The notes beneath the pieces were generated by a model. That model searched no databases and was not told the origin of the DNA. It worked only from the letters and a program-made list of their open reading frames with translations. A program made the translations under genes and the position numbers. Below, piece after piece: positions 9,556 through 17,248 of a stretch of DNA of 64,000 bases; the stretch's first letter is position 1; the number at the start of each line of letters is the position of its first letter. The stretch covers positions 282,900-346,899 of the forward strand of contig NZ_JAUSCF010000024.1 in assembly GCF_030651625.1 (NCBI RefSeq), in the 5' to 3' direction. Origin of the DNA: Hydrogenophaga sp. Its GTDB lineage: Bacteria; Pseudomonadota; Gammaproteobacteria; Burkholderiales; Burkholderiaceae_C.

Positions 9556-9580
9556 CTCCCTCCCCCGCTGGGGGAGGGAG
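9556..9580. repeat. Perfect inverted repeat (CTCCCTCCCCC hairpin)
   Basis: Arms CTCCCTCCCCC (9556-9566) and GGGGGAGGGAG (9570-9580) pair perfectly around a GCT loop, 13 bases after the ATPase stop. There is no T-run on the plus strand, so it is a poor intrinsic terminator by sequence, but the position suggests a role in ending or stabilising the ATPase transcript. The same motif is a known common intergenic element in Burkholderiales. Confidence 0.65.
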
Positions 9581-9665
9581 GGCTGGGGTGGGGCCCTCTC
9601 CGCGCATTCGCCTTTTGTCTCCGGAAGCATGGTTTGGCCGGGTCTCGGCCCGGCGGCCGACCTAC

Positions 9666-9704
9666 CTTTCTTTGCGTCGCCAAAGAAACGTAAGCCAAAG
9701 AAAG
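9666..9704. repeat. TTTCTTTG/CAAAGAAA palindromic repeat
   Basis: TTTCTTTG and CAAAGAAA flank a short centre, followed by a second CCAAAGAAAG. This is the familiar Burkholderiales intergenic repeat with alternating halves of the same word. No function is known to me. Confidence 0.6.
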
Positions 9705-9893
9705 ACGAGCCGGATGCGCTGTCCCTTCGCTTCGCTACGGGCACACTGCGTTGCTCGGTCCGGGCGGGGTGCGCGCAAACTCGCTTCGCTCAAACATGCG
9801 CGCCCCTTGTCCGCCCGGCCCTGTGCTACTCGCCAGCGCATGACGGCGCAAGTCGGGAGCGGGATCGGACTTCCCCTCAGGCGAGCATGCCTT

Positions 9894-9930
9894 CTCTCCT
9901 TGAAAGGGTAGCGTGAAGCGCCTCGCGGGG
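9894..9930 (+). repeat. Dispersed intergenic element, copy A
   Basis: The core reads as a small hairpin CCTTGAAAGG, then a GCGTGAAGCG segment and CGCGGGG. It is the most diverged of three related copies in this window (B at 13955-13992, C at 22359-22398). It abuts the stop codon of the flippase-like gene. Confidence 0.5.
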
Positions 9931-10875
9931 TCACCTTGTCTTCAGTGCCAACCCGCCCAGAGCGACCACGCCCACCGTCAGCCCCACGGCCAGCGGCAGC
10001 GTGCGACTCAGCAGTGCAGCAGTCAGCGCATCGGCCGTGCCCACGCCTTGCGTGTGCAGCAGCAGCACCATGGCGGCTTCGGTAGCACCCACGCCACCGG
10101 GGATGAACGAGGCCACGCCAGCCAGCAGGCCCAGCGCGAAAATGGCCACGGCGTCCGTGGCCGCAACGTCATGCCCCAGCGTCAATAGCACCGCGTGCAT
10201 CGCCAAGCCTTGCGCGGTCCAGGCCATGGCGCTCAACGGCAGGGCCAAGCCCAGGCGTCGTCCAGACAGCAGGTGCGAGGTGGCGGCCAGGCCCTCGGCG
10301 GTGTGGCGACCCATTGCCCCCGCGCCCAATCGGCGCGCCAGCCACTCCAGCCCGTGCGCGCGGAACACCCAGACCACCGCCACGCAGCCTGCTACCGCCA
10401 GCCATGCGCCGGTGCGGTGATCTGGCAGCCAGCCAATGGCCAGCGTGGCCAACAGCCCCACGGTGAGCAGGTCCAGCAGGCGTTCTGACAAAAAGGCGGC
10501 CAAGCTGTGCACATAGCCCACCCCCAGTGGCTTCAGGTAGAGAGAGCGCACCGTTTCACCCGCCTTGCCTGGTGTCACCGCCATGGCAAATCCCGCCAGG
10601 TAAATGTGCAACTGGCGCCCCCAGGGCACACGATGCCCGAGCGCGCTCAGAAAGCTGTGCCATCGCATGAACCGGGCGGCGTAGCTCACCAGCGTGAGCC
10701 CGATCAACTGGGCCCACAGCAACTGGGGCAGCGTCTGAACCCGTTGAACAAGGTCGCCGAGCGCGACCGGCTTCGCCATCACCAGGTAGGCGATCAGGGC
10801 CAGCACCAGCAGCACTGAAAAGCCGCGCAGCCAGCCGGTGTTGGTGCGGGGCGCAGATGTTTGGGGAGGGTTCAT
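9931..10875 (-). CDS. LPG-synthase-TM family (flippase-like) membrane protein
   Basis: About 314 residues, strongly hydrophobic with six or more predicted helices, of the lysylphosphatidylglycerol synthase TM / UPF0104 family. Visible features: 'RFMRWHSFLSALG', 'GFAMAVTPGKAGETVRSLYLK' (the conserved P-x-K/R-x-GE segment), 'LSERLLDL' and 'FIPGGVGATEAAMVLLL'. The family is linked to lipid translocation or lipid modification, and members stand beside glycosyltransferases and lipid synthases. The ATG at 10875 was chosen because it lies 11 bases after the upstream stop codon; the open frame extends further upstream. It is the last gene of the ynj-like unit, so it could move the product of the preceding phosphatidyltransferase across the inner membrane (inference). 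Confidence 0.85.
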   Translation of the reverse strand: MNPPQTSAPRTNTGWLRGFSVLLVLALIAYLVMAKPVALGDLVQRVQTLPQLLWAQLIGLTLVSYAARFMRWHSFLSALGHRVPWGRQLHIYLAGFAMAVTPGKAGETVRSLYLKPLGVGYVHSLAAFLSERLLDLLTVGLLATLAIGWLPDHRTGAWLAVAGCVAVVWVFRAHGLEWLARRLGAGAMGRHTAEGLAATSHLLSGRRLGLALPLSAMAWTAQGLAMHAVLLTLGHDVAATDAVAIFALGLLAGVASFIPGGVGATEAAMVLLLHTQGVGTADALTAALLSRTLPLAVGLTVGVVALGGLALKTR

Positions 10876-10886
10876 GCGGGCGCGGT

Positions 10887-11492
10887 TCACTGGAAGCGCT
10901 GCCAGCCCCAGCCGATGCGCAGGGCGGTGGTGATCCCGCACAGCACTGCAAAGCCGTAGGCGATGGCCGAAAAGTGCTGGGGCCACGCACACATGGCAGC
11001 GAAGGCAAGCAGGGTCTCGGTGGCTTCGGTCAGGCCGCCCAGAAAGTAGATGCTCTTGTCAGGAAAGGCGACCGGGGTCAGCCGCCGCTTTTCCGCCACC
11101 GCAGCAAAGGCCAGAAAGCTGCTGCCGGTGCCGATGAAGGCCGCCAGCAGCACCGCCGCGGCGAGCGCGTTGGCGGCAGGGTCGGCCAACGCAAAGGCCA
11201 GTGGAATGGCGGCATAGAACAGGAAGTCCAGCGTGATGTCCAGAAAACCGCCCCGATCGGTGGGTGTGGTGGCTCGCGCCACCGCGCCGTCCAGTCCGTC
11301 GAATAGGCGCGACAGCAGCAGCAAGGCCAGGCCGGCCATGAACTGTTGCAGGGCAATGGCCAGTGCGGCGCCCATGCCGATGGCAAAACCAGCAAAGGTC
11401 AGCGCGTCCGCGCCCACGCCCCAGCCCAGCAGCACGCGTGCTGCGCGGGTGAGTGCGGGCTTGATGGCTTGCTGGATGGCGCGATCAAACAT
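10887..11492 (-). CDS. CDP-alcohol phosphatidyltransferase family protein (YnjF-like)
   Basis: A 201-residue membrane enzyme. The family signature D-G-x2-A-R-x8-G-x3-D-x3-D is complete, within 'DGLDGAVAR', then 'GGFLDITLDF'. Such enzymes transfer a phosphatidyl or similar group from a CDP-linked donor to an alcohol in the inner membrane. The length and place next to a YnjB/C/D-type transporter match YnjF of E. coli, whose substrate is unknown. The start overlaps the end of the ABC ATPase gene by eight bases, which indicates coupling. Housekeeping pgsA or pssA roles are less likely because of this context. Confidence 0.87.
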   Translation of the reverse strand: MFDRAIQQAIKPALTRAARVLLGWGVGADALTFAGFAIGMGAALAIALQQFMAGLALLLLSRLFDGLDGAVARATTPTDRGGFLDITLDFLFYAAIPLAFALADPAANALAAAVLLAAFIGTGSSFLAFAAVAEKRRLTPVAFPDKSIYFLGGLTEATETLLAFAAMCAWPQHFSAIAYGFAVLCGITTALRIGWGWQRFQ

Positions 11493-12147
11493 GGTCGGTG
11501 GTGTCGGGTGTCAAGTCGATCACCAGCGTGGGGTCGGCGATGTCGGCTGCATCGTGCGTGACCAGCACCACCGGAATGCCGCGCGAGCGCACGTGCTCGA
11601 AGACGAACTGGCGGAACTGGTCGCGCAGGGACGCGTCGAGTCGTCCGAATGGTTCGTCGAGCAGCAGCGCGTGTGGGCGGGCGAGCAGGGCGCGCATCAG
11701 CGCCACGCGCGCGCGCTGCCCGCCGGAGAGGGTGGCCGGATCGCGCTCGCCATATCCGGGCAGACCGGCTTCGTCCAGGGCCTGAGCCACCTGGGTCCGG
11801 CGCAGGTCGCGGTCACCTGGCGGCACCGCAAACAACAGGTTCTCCGACACATTCATGTGTGCGAACAGGAGGTCGTCTTGAAACAACAGGCCGACGCCGC
11901 GCCGTGCCGTGGGCAGGGTGTGCAAGTCCACGCCATCGAGTTGCACCGAGCCTCGAAAGGACAACGCCTGTGCGCCTTCGGCCACCGCCGACAATGTGCC
12001 GGCGATGGCGCCCAGTACCGAACTCTTGCCGCAGCCGCTGGGTCCCATCAGGGTCAGGATGCGGCCTGGCGGTACGTTGAAGTGCAGGTCGCGCAACAGG
12101 GTGCGTTGCTGGCTGCCAAGGTGGTCGATGCGAACGGACAGGGTCAT
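11485..12147 (-). CDS. ynjD: ABC transporter ATP-binding protein (YnjD-like)
   Basis: A 220-residue ABC ATPase. Walker A is GPSGCGKSS, the signature LSGGQRARVAL, Walker B ALLLDEPFGRLD, and the switch histidine is in VTHDAAD. The ATG at 12147 was chosen because the first beta strand 'MTLSVRIDHL' begins there; the frame upstream runs into the permease gene. It energises the two-domain permease encoded 50 bases upstream on the same strand. Short ATPases of this type without a C-terminal regulatory domain fit the YnjD branch. The gene symbol reflects gene-order and protein resemblance to E. coli ynjBCD, whose substrate is not established. Confidence 0.88.
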   Translation of the reverse strand: MTLSVRIDHLGSQQRTLLRDLHFNVPPGRILTLMGPSGCGKSSVLGAIAGTLSAVAEGAQALSFRGSVQLDGVDLHTLPTARRGVGLLFQDDLLFAHMNVSENLLFAVPPGDRDLRRTQVAQALDEAGLPGYGERDPATLSGGQRARVALMRALLARPHALLLDEPFGRLDASLRDQFRQFVFEHVRSRGIPVVLVTHDAADIADPTLVIDLTPDTTDHV

Positions 12148-12196
12148 TGAAGTGGACTGCGGTGCGAGCTTGTTTGGGAACTGTCCGGCGTTGCAC

Positions 12197-13852
12197 TCAT
12201 GAACCCTGCACTTTAAATTGCCGGGGCCGACCCACCCATGCGGCCAGCGCAAATCCCAGCACGGGCAGCACAAACTGCAGCCAGGCGTAGGCGCTCGTGA
12301 GCGAGCGCTGTGCACCGGCGGCCAGCGTCACGGCCTCGGTGGTCACGGTGGTGAACCGACCCGCGCCGATGTACAGCGTGGGCAGGTACTGGGCCACGCT
12401 CACCGCGAAACCCACCGCTGCGCTGGCAGCCAGCGCACGGCGCAGGAGCGGCCACTTGATGCGCCACAGCAGTGACCAGCGGCCGTGCCCCAGGCTGGCG
12501 CTGAGCTGTCCGTAGCGCGGGTCGAAACCCAGGTAGGCGGGCGACAAGGCCAGCGAGACATAGGGCAGCGCCATCAAGGAGTGCGCCACCAGCAGCCCGA
12601 TCCAATGCCCTTCGATTCGCCATTGCAGCGCCAGTGCATACAGCCCCACCACCCACAGCACGGTCGGCAGTACCAGTGGCAGATACAGCACGGGGCGAAG
12701 GGCATTGTCCCAGCGGCGCGGCGCCAGTTCGAGCCAGGCCACACTCCAGGCCAGCGCCAGCCCGGCAGACGCTGCGGCCAGTCCCAGGGTGTTGAACACG
12801 GTGCCACGGCTGGCCCACACGCTGATCCATGCCTGGTCAGTCAACCGTTCGGGCCAGAGGTAGGGGAATGGCCACACCCCGGCCACGCTACCCACCGCCA
12901 GCACCAGCAGGACGGCGCCGTACAGGCTGGTCAGTGCGATGAAAGACCACGTGAGAGAACCAGCGTGGCATTCTTCTGAACCCGTCAACGGGGCCTGGCC
13001 ACGGCGCCCCGAGGGGTACCGGCTCAGGGTAGACAAGGCCAGCTGTGCGCCTCGCCAGCCAGCGCCGAGCAGCAGGACCGCTATTGCCAGCACGCCACCG
13101 GCCGCCGCACCTTGGGCGTTGATTGCCAGATCTGCGTCACGCAACCATTGCCAGGCCAGCACCGCCAGCGTGGGTGGCGCCGCGGGGCCGATGACCAGGG
13201 CCATGTCCACCACCGTCAGCCCGTAGGCCAGCACCGCCATCAGCGGCCAGAACAGCCGGGGTGCGAGCTGGGGCCAGACCACGCGCCAGAACGCCCGCCG
13301 GGGCGCGTAGCCCAGTGTCTGCGCGATGGCGTGTTCGGCCTGCCAGCGCCGACGCACGTCGTCGCGCTGCAACTGGGTGGCGGCGGTCCACAGCAAAAAA
13401 GGGATCTCCTTGGCGACCAGGGCCACGATCAGGCCCAGGCCCCAGGGGTCCTGGGTGGTGGGCCACGGAGGCGGGAAGTTGAACCCGGTGAGCCAGGGCG
13501 AGAACAGGCGCAGCAGCCAGCCACTGGGGGCCACCAGAAACACCAGGCCGATGGCGAAGGCGGCGTGCGGCGTGGCCAGCATCACCGGCAGGCCGCGCAG
13601 CAGCCGGACCAGTGAACGCCGCACGAAACCTTGTGCCAGCAGCGCGGCGCTGCACCACCAGGCCAGCAAGGTCGATGCCAGGCCGGTCCATGCGCTCAGG
13701 CCCAGCGCGCGCCGCCATTGGGTGTCGTGCCACAGGGCACGCCAGGCGCTGGCATCAAGCAGGGCACCCATCGCCATCGCGGCCGTGGCCAGCACCGGCA
13801 GGGCGACCAGGGCCAGCAGGGCCAGAACGGCCACCCTGTGCAGAGCGGTCAT
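12197..13852 (-). CDS. ynjC: ABC transporter permease with two fused TM domains (YnjC-like)
   Basis: A 551-residue permease with two binding-protein-dependent transport domains in tandem, about residues 50-270 and 320-550. Each has the cytoplasmic coupling region, for example 'EHAIAQTLGYAPRRAFWRV' in the first half and 'LSASLGHGRWSLLWRIKWP' in the second. Fused iron/thiamine-type permeases have this layout, and YnjC of E. coli is of similar length. The start at 13852 gives a normal first membrane helix; the ribosome binding site is weak. The spacer before it holds copy B of the dispersed repeat, which separates it from the binding-protein gene. Confidence 0.88.
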   Translation of the reverse strand: MTALHRVAVLALLALVALPVLATAAMAMGALLDASAWRALWHDTQWRRALGLSAWTGLASTLLAWWCSAALLAQGFVRRSLVRLLRGLPVMLATPHAAFAIGLVFLVAPSGWLLRLFSPWLTGFNFPPPWPTTQDPWGLGLIVALVAKEIPFLLWTAATQLQRDDVRRRWQAEHAIAQTLGYAPRRAFWRVVWPQLAPRLFWPLMAVLAYGLTVVDMALVIGPAAPPTLAVLAWQWLRDADLAINAQGAAAGGVLAIAVLLLGAGWRGAQLALSTLSRYPSGRRGQAPLTGSEECHAGSLTWSFIALTSLYGAVLLVLAVGSVAGVWPFPYLWPERLTDQAWISVWASRGTVFNTLGLAAASAGLALAWSVAWLELAPRRWDNALRPVLYLPLVLPTVLWVVGLYALALQWRIEGHWIGLLVAHSLMALPYVSLALSPAYLGFDPRYGQLSASLGHGRWSLLWRIKWPLLRRALAASAAVGFAVSVAQYLPTLYIGAGRFTTVTTEAVTLAAGAQRSLTSAYAWLQFVLPVLGFALAAWVGRPRQFKVQGS

Positions 13853-13954
13853 GGGCAGAGCATGTCAGTATTTCTTTTTGCCGAAGCAGCACCTGACGCA
13901 CGAAGCGGTGCAGTCCAGGGCACCGCCGGGCCGGCTTTGCCGGACGGCCAGTGC

Positions 13955-13992
13955 CGCCCCCTTGAGGGGGTGACGCGAAGCGGCGCGGGGGT
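13955..13992 (+). repeat. Dispersed intergenic element, copy B
   Basis: Core: a GCCCCCTTGAGGGGG hairpin followed by TGACGCGAAGCGGCGCGGGGGT. Aligned in reverse complement to copy C at 22359-22398 it is nearly the same, and it is related to copy A at 9894-9930. It lies between the binding-protein and permease genes of the same transporter, preceded by a CCGGGCCGGC...GCCGG inverted block (about 13926-13948). Confidence 0.65.
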
Positions 13993-14000
13993 GTTTCATT

Positions 14001-15224
14001 TCAGCCACCGTAGCGGCGCGTCCACTCCCGTTCCAGCGGATCGACCCAGGCCGCGTGAGGCTCGGGCAGCGTGGGCGCAGAGTTGCGCACCTGGCCTGGC
14101 AGTGGCTGGCTGGGAAAGCGCGCACGTTCGGCGGCGGGCAGGCGCGCCACATCGAGCACCGTCGGGTCGCCCCAGACCGCGATGTCGGCCTTGCGCGCCT
14201 GTGCCTGGGCAGACAGCAGGAAGTTCGCCACCACCTGGGCGCCTGCCGCAGCACGGGCGTTGTACGGGATGGCCACGAAGTGGGTGTTGCCGATGGTGCC
14301 CTTGGCGAACTGCCAGCTCATCACGGTTTCCGGCAGTCGCCGCGCGGCAATTTCGTTGGCAGCTTCGTTCGGGTTGAAGGTCAGACCCAGCAGGAGTTCG
14401 CCATCGGCCATCATCTGGCGGATGGCGGCAGGATTCTGCGGGAACTGTCTGCCCGTGCGCCACAGGTACGGATGCAGGTCGTCAAGGAACGCCCACAAAG
14501 GCGTTGTCACACGGGCGAAGTCCGCCTCCACGGGCGGTTGCCCCAAGACAGATGCATCACCCACGGTTTCGATCAGGGCCTGTTTGACGAAGGTGGTGCC
14601 AGTGAAGTCGGGCGGACGGGGGTAGCTGATGCGACCGGGCTGGCTGCGCGCCAGTGCCAGCAGTTCGGCCATGCTTTGTGGCGGATTCGGCAGCCGCCGG
14701 CTGTCGGCATACAGGGTGAACTGGGCCATGCCCCAGGGGGACTCCATGCCCTCCGTGGGCACCGAAAAGTCGTTGAGCGTGGTGGGCTTGCCGGTGGTGT
14801 CCACATGACGGAAGTTCGGCAGGCTTTCCGCAAAAGGGCCGAACAGCAAGCCATCGCGCTTCATGGCGGCGAAGTTCTCACCGTTGATCCAGACCAGATC
14901 CGCCGTGCCTTCGCCCGCGCTGCGCCCGGCGGCCTTTTCGGCGCGAACGCGTTTGACGACGTCAGCGGTGTCGGTGATCTTCACGTGTTCCAGCTTCACG
15001 CCATACGCAGCCTGCACCTGCGCGCCGACCCATTGCAGGTAGGCATTGGTGCGTTCGCTGCCAGCCCAGGCGTTGAAGTACACGGTCTGTCCGCGGGCGG
15101 TCTTCTCGACCTCGCTCCATGTGGTGCCGGACTGCGCCAGGGCAGGGTGCAGGCTGCTGCCGGCGGAGGCCCCGGCCAGCACCAGCCATTCGCGACGGGA
15201 GAGGGTGTGTTTCTCGAATTTCAA
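14001..15224 (-). CDS. ynjB: ABC transporter substrate-binding protein (YnjB-like), Tat-type signal
   Basis: A 407-residue periplasmic binding protein. The N-terminus has a twin-arginine-like 'SRREWLVLAG' followed by a hydrophobic segment and an 'ALAQS' cleavage region, so export through Tat is possible. The mature part carries the YnjB hallmarks: 'GQTVYFNAWAGSERTNAYL', 'LVWINGENFAAMK', 'PTEGMESPWGMAQF'. It belongs to the group 1 type solute-binding proteins related to those for iron, polyamines and thiamine; the ligand is not known. The downstream permease and ATPase genes complete an importer. Expression is probably divergent from the sigma-factor gene across a 150-base spacer. Confidence 0.88.
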   Translation of the reverse strand: MKFEKHTLSRREWLVLAGASAGSSLHPALAQSGTTWSEVEKTARGQTVYFNAWAGSERTNAYLQWVGAQVQAAYGVKLEHVKITDTADVVKRVRAEKAAGRSAGEGTADLVWINGENFAAMKRDGLLFGPFAESLPNFRHVDTTGKPTTLNDFSVPTEGMESPWGMAQFTLYADSRRLPNPPQSMAELLALARSQPGRISYPRPPDFTGTTFVKQALIETVGDASVLGQPPVEADFARVTTPLWAFLDDLHPYLWRTGRQFPQNPAAIRQMMADGELLLGLTFNPNEAANEIAARRLPETVMSWQFAKGTIGNTHFVAIPYNARAAAGAQVVANFLLSAQAQARKADIAVWGDPTVLDVARLPAAERARFPSQPLPGQVRNSAPTLPEPHAAWVDPLEREWTRRYGG

Positions 15225-15374
15225 GTTGGGGACTCCAGCGTTCGGGGGAGCTTACCGGATCGACAGCGTCTGCTGGCTGTGCTGCCACAACAGAGATAGT
15301 CCCTGGGAAAGCACGCTCTACGATCGGTCGGTCGTTGCCGGGTTTCCTTACACTGGCAAGCCAGCGGGCCACAC

Positions 15375-15950
15375 ATGCCATCAATAATTTCCTCCGAATA
15401 CGAGCAGCAGTTGGTCGTCCTGCGCGACTACCTGATGCGTTTTGCACGTCTGCAGTTGCGCAACGAGGCGTGGGCGGAAGATGCTGTGTCCGAAACCCTG
15501 CTGGCCGCCCTTGCCAAGCCGCAAGCCTTTGAGGCCCGCTCACAGCTCAAGACCTGGCTGGTGGGCATCCTCAAGCACAAGATCATCGACATACTGCGCC
15601 AGCGGCAGCGCGAGGTGGTACTCGACGAAGGTTCCGACGACGACAGCTTCGATCCGTTGGAACACATGGCGTTCAAGACGGATGGGCATTTCGCCGAAAA
15701 ACCGACAGAGTGGGGCAACCCCGAGCGCGACATGCAGAGCCGGCAGTTTTTCGCAGTACTCGAGGCCTGTACCGAAAAGCTGCCACCGGCGCAAGGGCGC
15801 TTGTTCCTGATGCGCGAATGGCTGGAGCTCTCCAGCGAAGACATCTGTAAGGAACTCTCACTCACACCGACCAACCTCTATGTCCAGCTGCACCGCGCCC
15901 GACTCCGCTTGCGCGAATGCCTTGAACTGAACTGGTTTGTCACACGATGA
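15375..15950 (+). CDS. ECF-type RNA polymerase sigma factor (TIGR02943-like)
   Basis: A 191-residue sigma-70 family factor. Region 2 occupies about residues 10-80 ('RDYLMRFARLQLRNEAWAED', 'KTWLVGILKHKIIDILR') and region 4 about 130-185 ('LPPAQGRLFLMREWLELSSE', 'LSLTPTNLYVQLHRARLRLR'). Regions 1 and 3 are absent, as in extracytoplasmic function factors. The insertion between the regions with many acidic residues fits the TIGR02943 branch. Its stop overlaps the start of a zinc-binding small protein by ATGA, the usual arrangement of an ECF factor with its anti-sigma factor. The signal sensed is not visible. Confidence 0.88.
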   Translation: MPSIISSEYEQQLVVLRDYLMRFARLQLRNEAWAEDAVSETLLAALAKPQAFEARSQLKTWLVGILKHKIIDILRQRQREVVLDEGSDDDSFDPLEHMAFKTDGHFAEKPTEWGNPERDMQSRQFFAVLEACTEKLPPAQGRLFLMREWLELSSEDICKELSLTPTNLYVQLHRARLRLRECLELNWFVTR

Positions 15951-16177
15951 AGCCCGTCTACCCTTTCCGCCGCACTTGCAAAGAAATCACCGCGCTGCTC
16001 ATTGCACGCGAGGACCGCGATCTGCCGTTGTCTGATCGGTTGGCCTTGCGATTGCACATGGCCATGTGCCAGGCGTGTCCGCGCTTTGAGCGGCAACTGC
16101 TCACCATGCGCAACGCGATGAAGCAATGGCGCAGCTACGCAGAGGCGGTCGAGGGCACAGGCAAGGAAAAGGATTGA
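15947..16177 (+). CDS. Small zinc-finger (zf-HC2-like) anti-sigma factor candidate
   Basis: A 76-residue protein with a cysteine (Cys11) followed by a spaced H-x3-C-x2-C ('HMAMCQACPRF'), the layout of the zinc-binding anti-sigma domain. No membrane segment is present, so it would be cytoplasmic. It overlaps the sigma-factor gene by four bases. It ends a few bases before the convergent ftsY gene. A role as redox- or metal-responsive anti-sigma factor follows from family and position, not from direct proof. Confidence 0.75.
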   Translation: MKPVYPFRRTCKEITALLIAREDRDLPLSDRLALRLHMAMCQACPRFERQLLTMRNAMKQWRSYAEAVEGTGKEKD

Positions 16178-16181
16178 TCTC

Positions 16182-17219
16182 TCAGGCGAGCAGGGCCTGG
16201 GCAAATTCCCGCGCGTTGAAGGTTTCCAGGTCCTCCAGCTTTTCGCCCACCCCAATGAAATACACCGGAATGGGCTTTTCGCGTGCGATGGCACAGATCA
16301 CACCACCTTTGGCCGTGCCGTCCAGTTTGGTGATGATCAGGCCGGTGAGGCCCAGCGCTTCGTCAAAGGCCCTGACCTGCATCAGGGCGTTCTGCCCCGT
16401 GTTGCCGTCGATCACCAGCAGCACCTCGTGCGGTGCCGTGGCGTCGGCCTTTTGAACCACGCGCTTGATCTTGCGCAACTCTTCCATCAGGTGCAACTGG
16501 GTGGGCAGGCGACCGGCGGTGTCGACCAGCACCACATCGCGCCCCCGTGATTTGCCGGCCGTCACCGCGTCGAAGCTCACTGCGGCCGGGTCGCCGCCTT
16601 GCTGGGTGATGATCTCCACCGTGTTGCGATCGGCCCAGACGGCCAGTTGCTCGCGTGCCGCAGCGCGGAAGGTGTCGGCCGCCGCCAGCAGCACGGTGGC
16701 GCCTTCCTGGGCCAGGTGCCGGGTCAGTTTGCCGATGGAGGTGGTTTTCCCCGCGCCATTGACGCCCGCCACCATGACCACTGTGGGCTTGTGTTGACCG
16801 ATCACCAGGGCTTTCTGAAGCGGTCTGAGCAGGTCCGCAATGGCATCAGCAAGCAAACCCTTCACGGCGGCCGGGTCGGTGGTCTTGCTTTCCTTGACGC
16901 GGCGTTTCAGGTCAGTCAGCAGGAATTCGGTGGCTTTGACGCCGCTGTCGGCCATCAGCAGGGCGGTTTCCAGGTCCTCGTACAACGCATCGTCGATCTG
17001 GGTGCCGGTGAAAACGGTGGTCAGGCTGGAGCCCGTCTTGCGCAGGCCCACCTTGAGCTTGTCCATCCAGCTCCGCCTGGGGGCCTCGACGGGCACCGGT
17101 GGTACTGCGACCGGGGGCTCAGCCTGGGGTGCGGGCGATGCGGTCAGGGGCTCCGGCAGGGCCGGGGTGGGCGCGACGGGATCGGGTGTGGGGGCTTTTT
17201 TGCGAAAGAACGAGAACAT
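16182..17219 (-). CDS. ftsY: Signal recognition particle receptor FtsY
   Basis: A 345-residue SRP-family GTPase. After a short proline- and alanine-rich acidic-poor N-terminal region comes the NG domain: GVNGAGKTTSIGKL (G1), DTAGRLPTQ (G3) and TKLDGTAKGG (G4 and closing motif). FtsY docks the SRP-ribosome complex at the inner membrane for co-translational insertion. The ATG at 17219 ('MFSFFRKK') was chosen because FtsY proteins begin with such a basic, aromatic membrane-binding stretch; an ATG at 17240 is also in frame. It is divergent from the M16 protease pair, a typical betaproteobacterial arrangement with rsmD and coaD following. Confidence 0.96.
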   Translation of the reverse strand: MFSFFRKKAPTPDPVAPTPALPEPLTASPAPQAEPPVAVPPVPVEAPRRSWMDKLKVGLRKTGSSLTTVFTGTQIDDALYEDLETALLMADSGVKATEFLLTDLKRRVKESKTTDPAAVKGLLADAIADLLRPLQKALVIGQHKPTVVMVAGVNGAGKTTSIGKLTRHLAQEGATVLLAAADTFRAAAREQLAVWADRNTVEIITQQGGDPAAVSFDAVTAGKSRGRDVVLVDTAGRLPTQLHLMEELRKIKRVVQKADATAPHEVLLVIDGNTGQNALMQVRAFDEALGLTGLIITKLDGTAKGGVICAIAREKPIPVYFIGVGEKLEDLETFNAREFAQALLA

Positions 17220-17248
17220 TTTTCCATCTCTAGAATCCATTGCATTCT

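Larger units (their letters stand above)
9543..9930. repeat. Repeat-rich intergenic spacer
   Basis: This 388-base gap holds no convincing gene, though several open frames cross it. It contains in order a perfect 11-bp hairpin (9556-9580), a TTTCTTTG...CAAAGAAA palindrome with a further CCAAAGAAAG copy (9666-9704), a GC-rich block with several 'cttcgct' triplets (9724-9830), and a copy of a dispersed element (9894-9930). Blocks of this kind are common between genes in Comamonadaceae. Confidence 0.7.

Noticed and set aside
9724..9911. Small gene in the spacer after the ATPase
   Set aside because: The open frames there are made of repeat and GC-rich sequence shared with other intergenic regions, with high Arg/Ser/Pro and no ribosome binding site.
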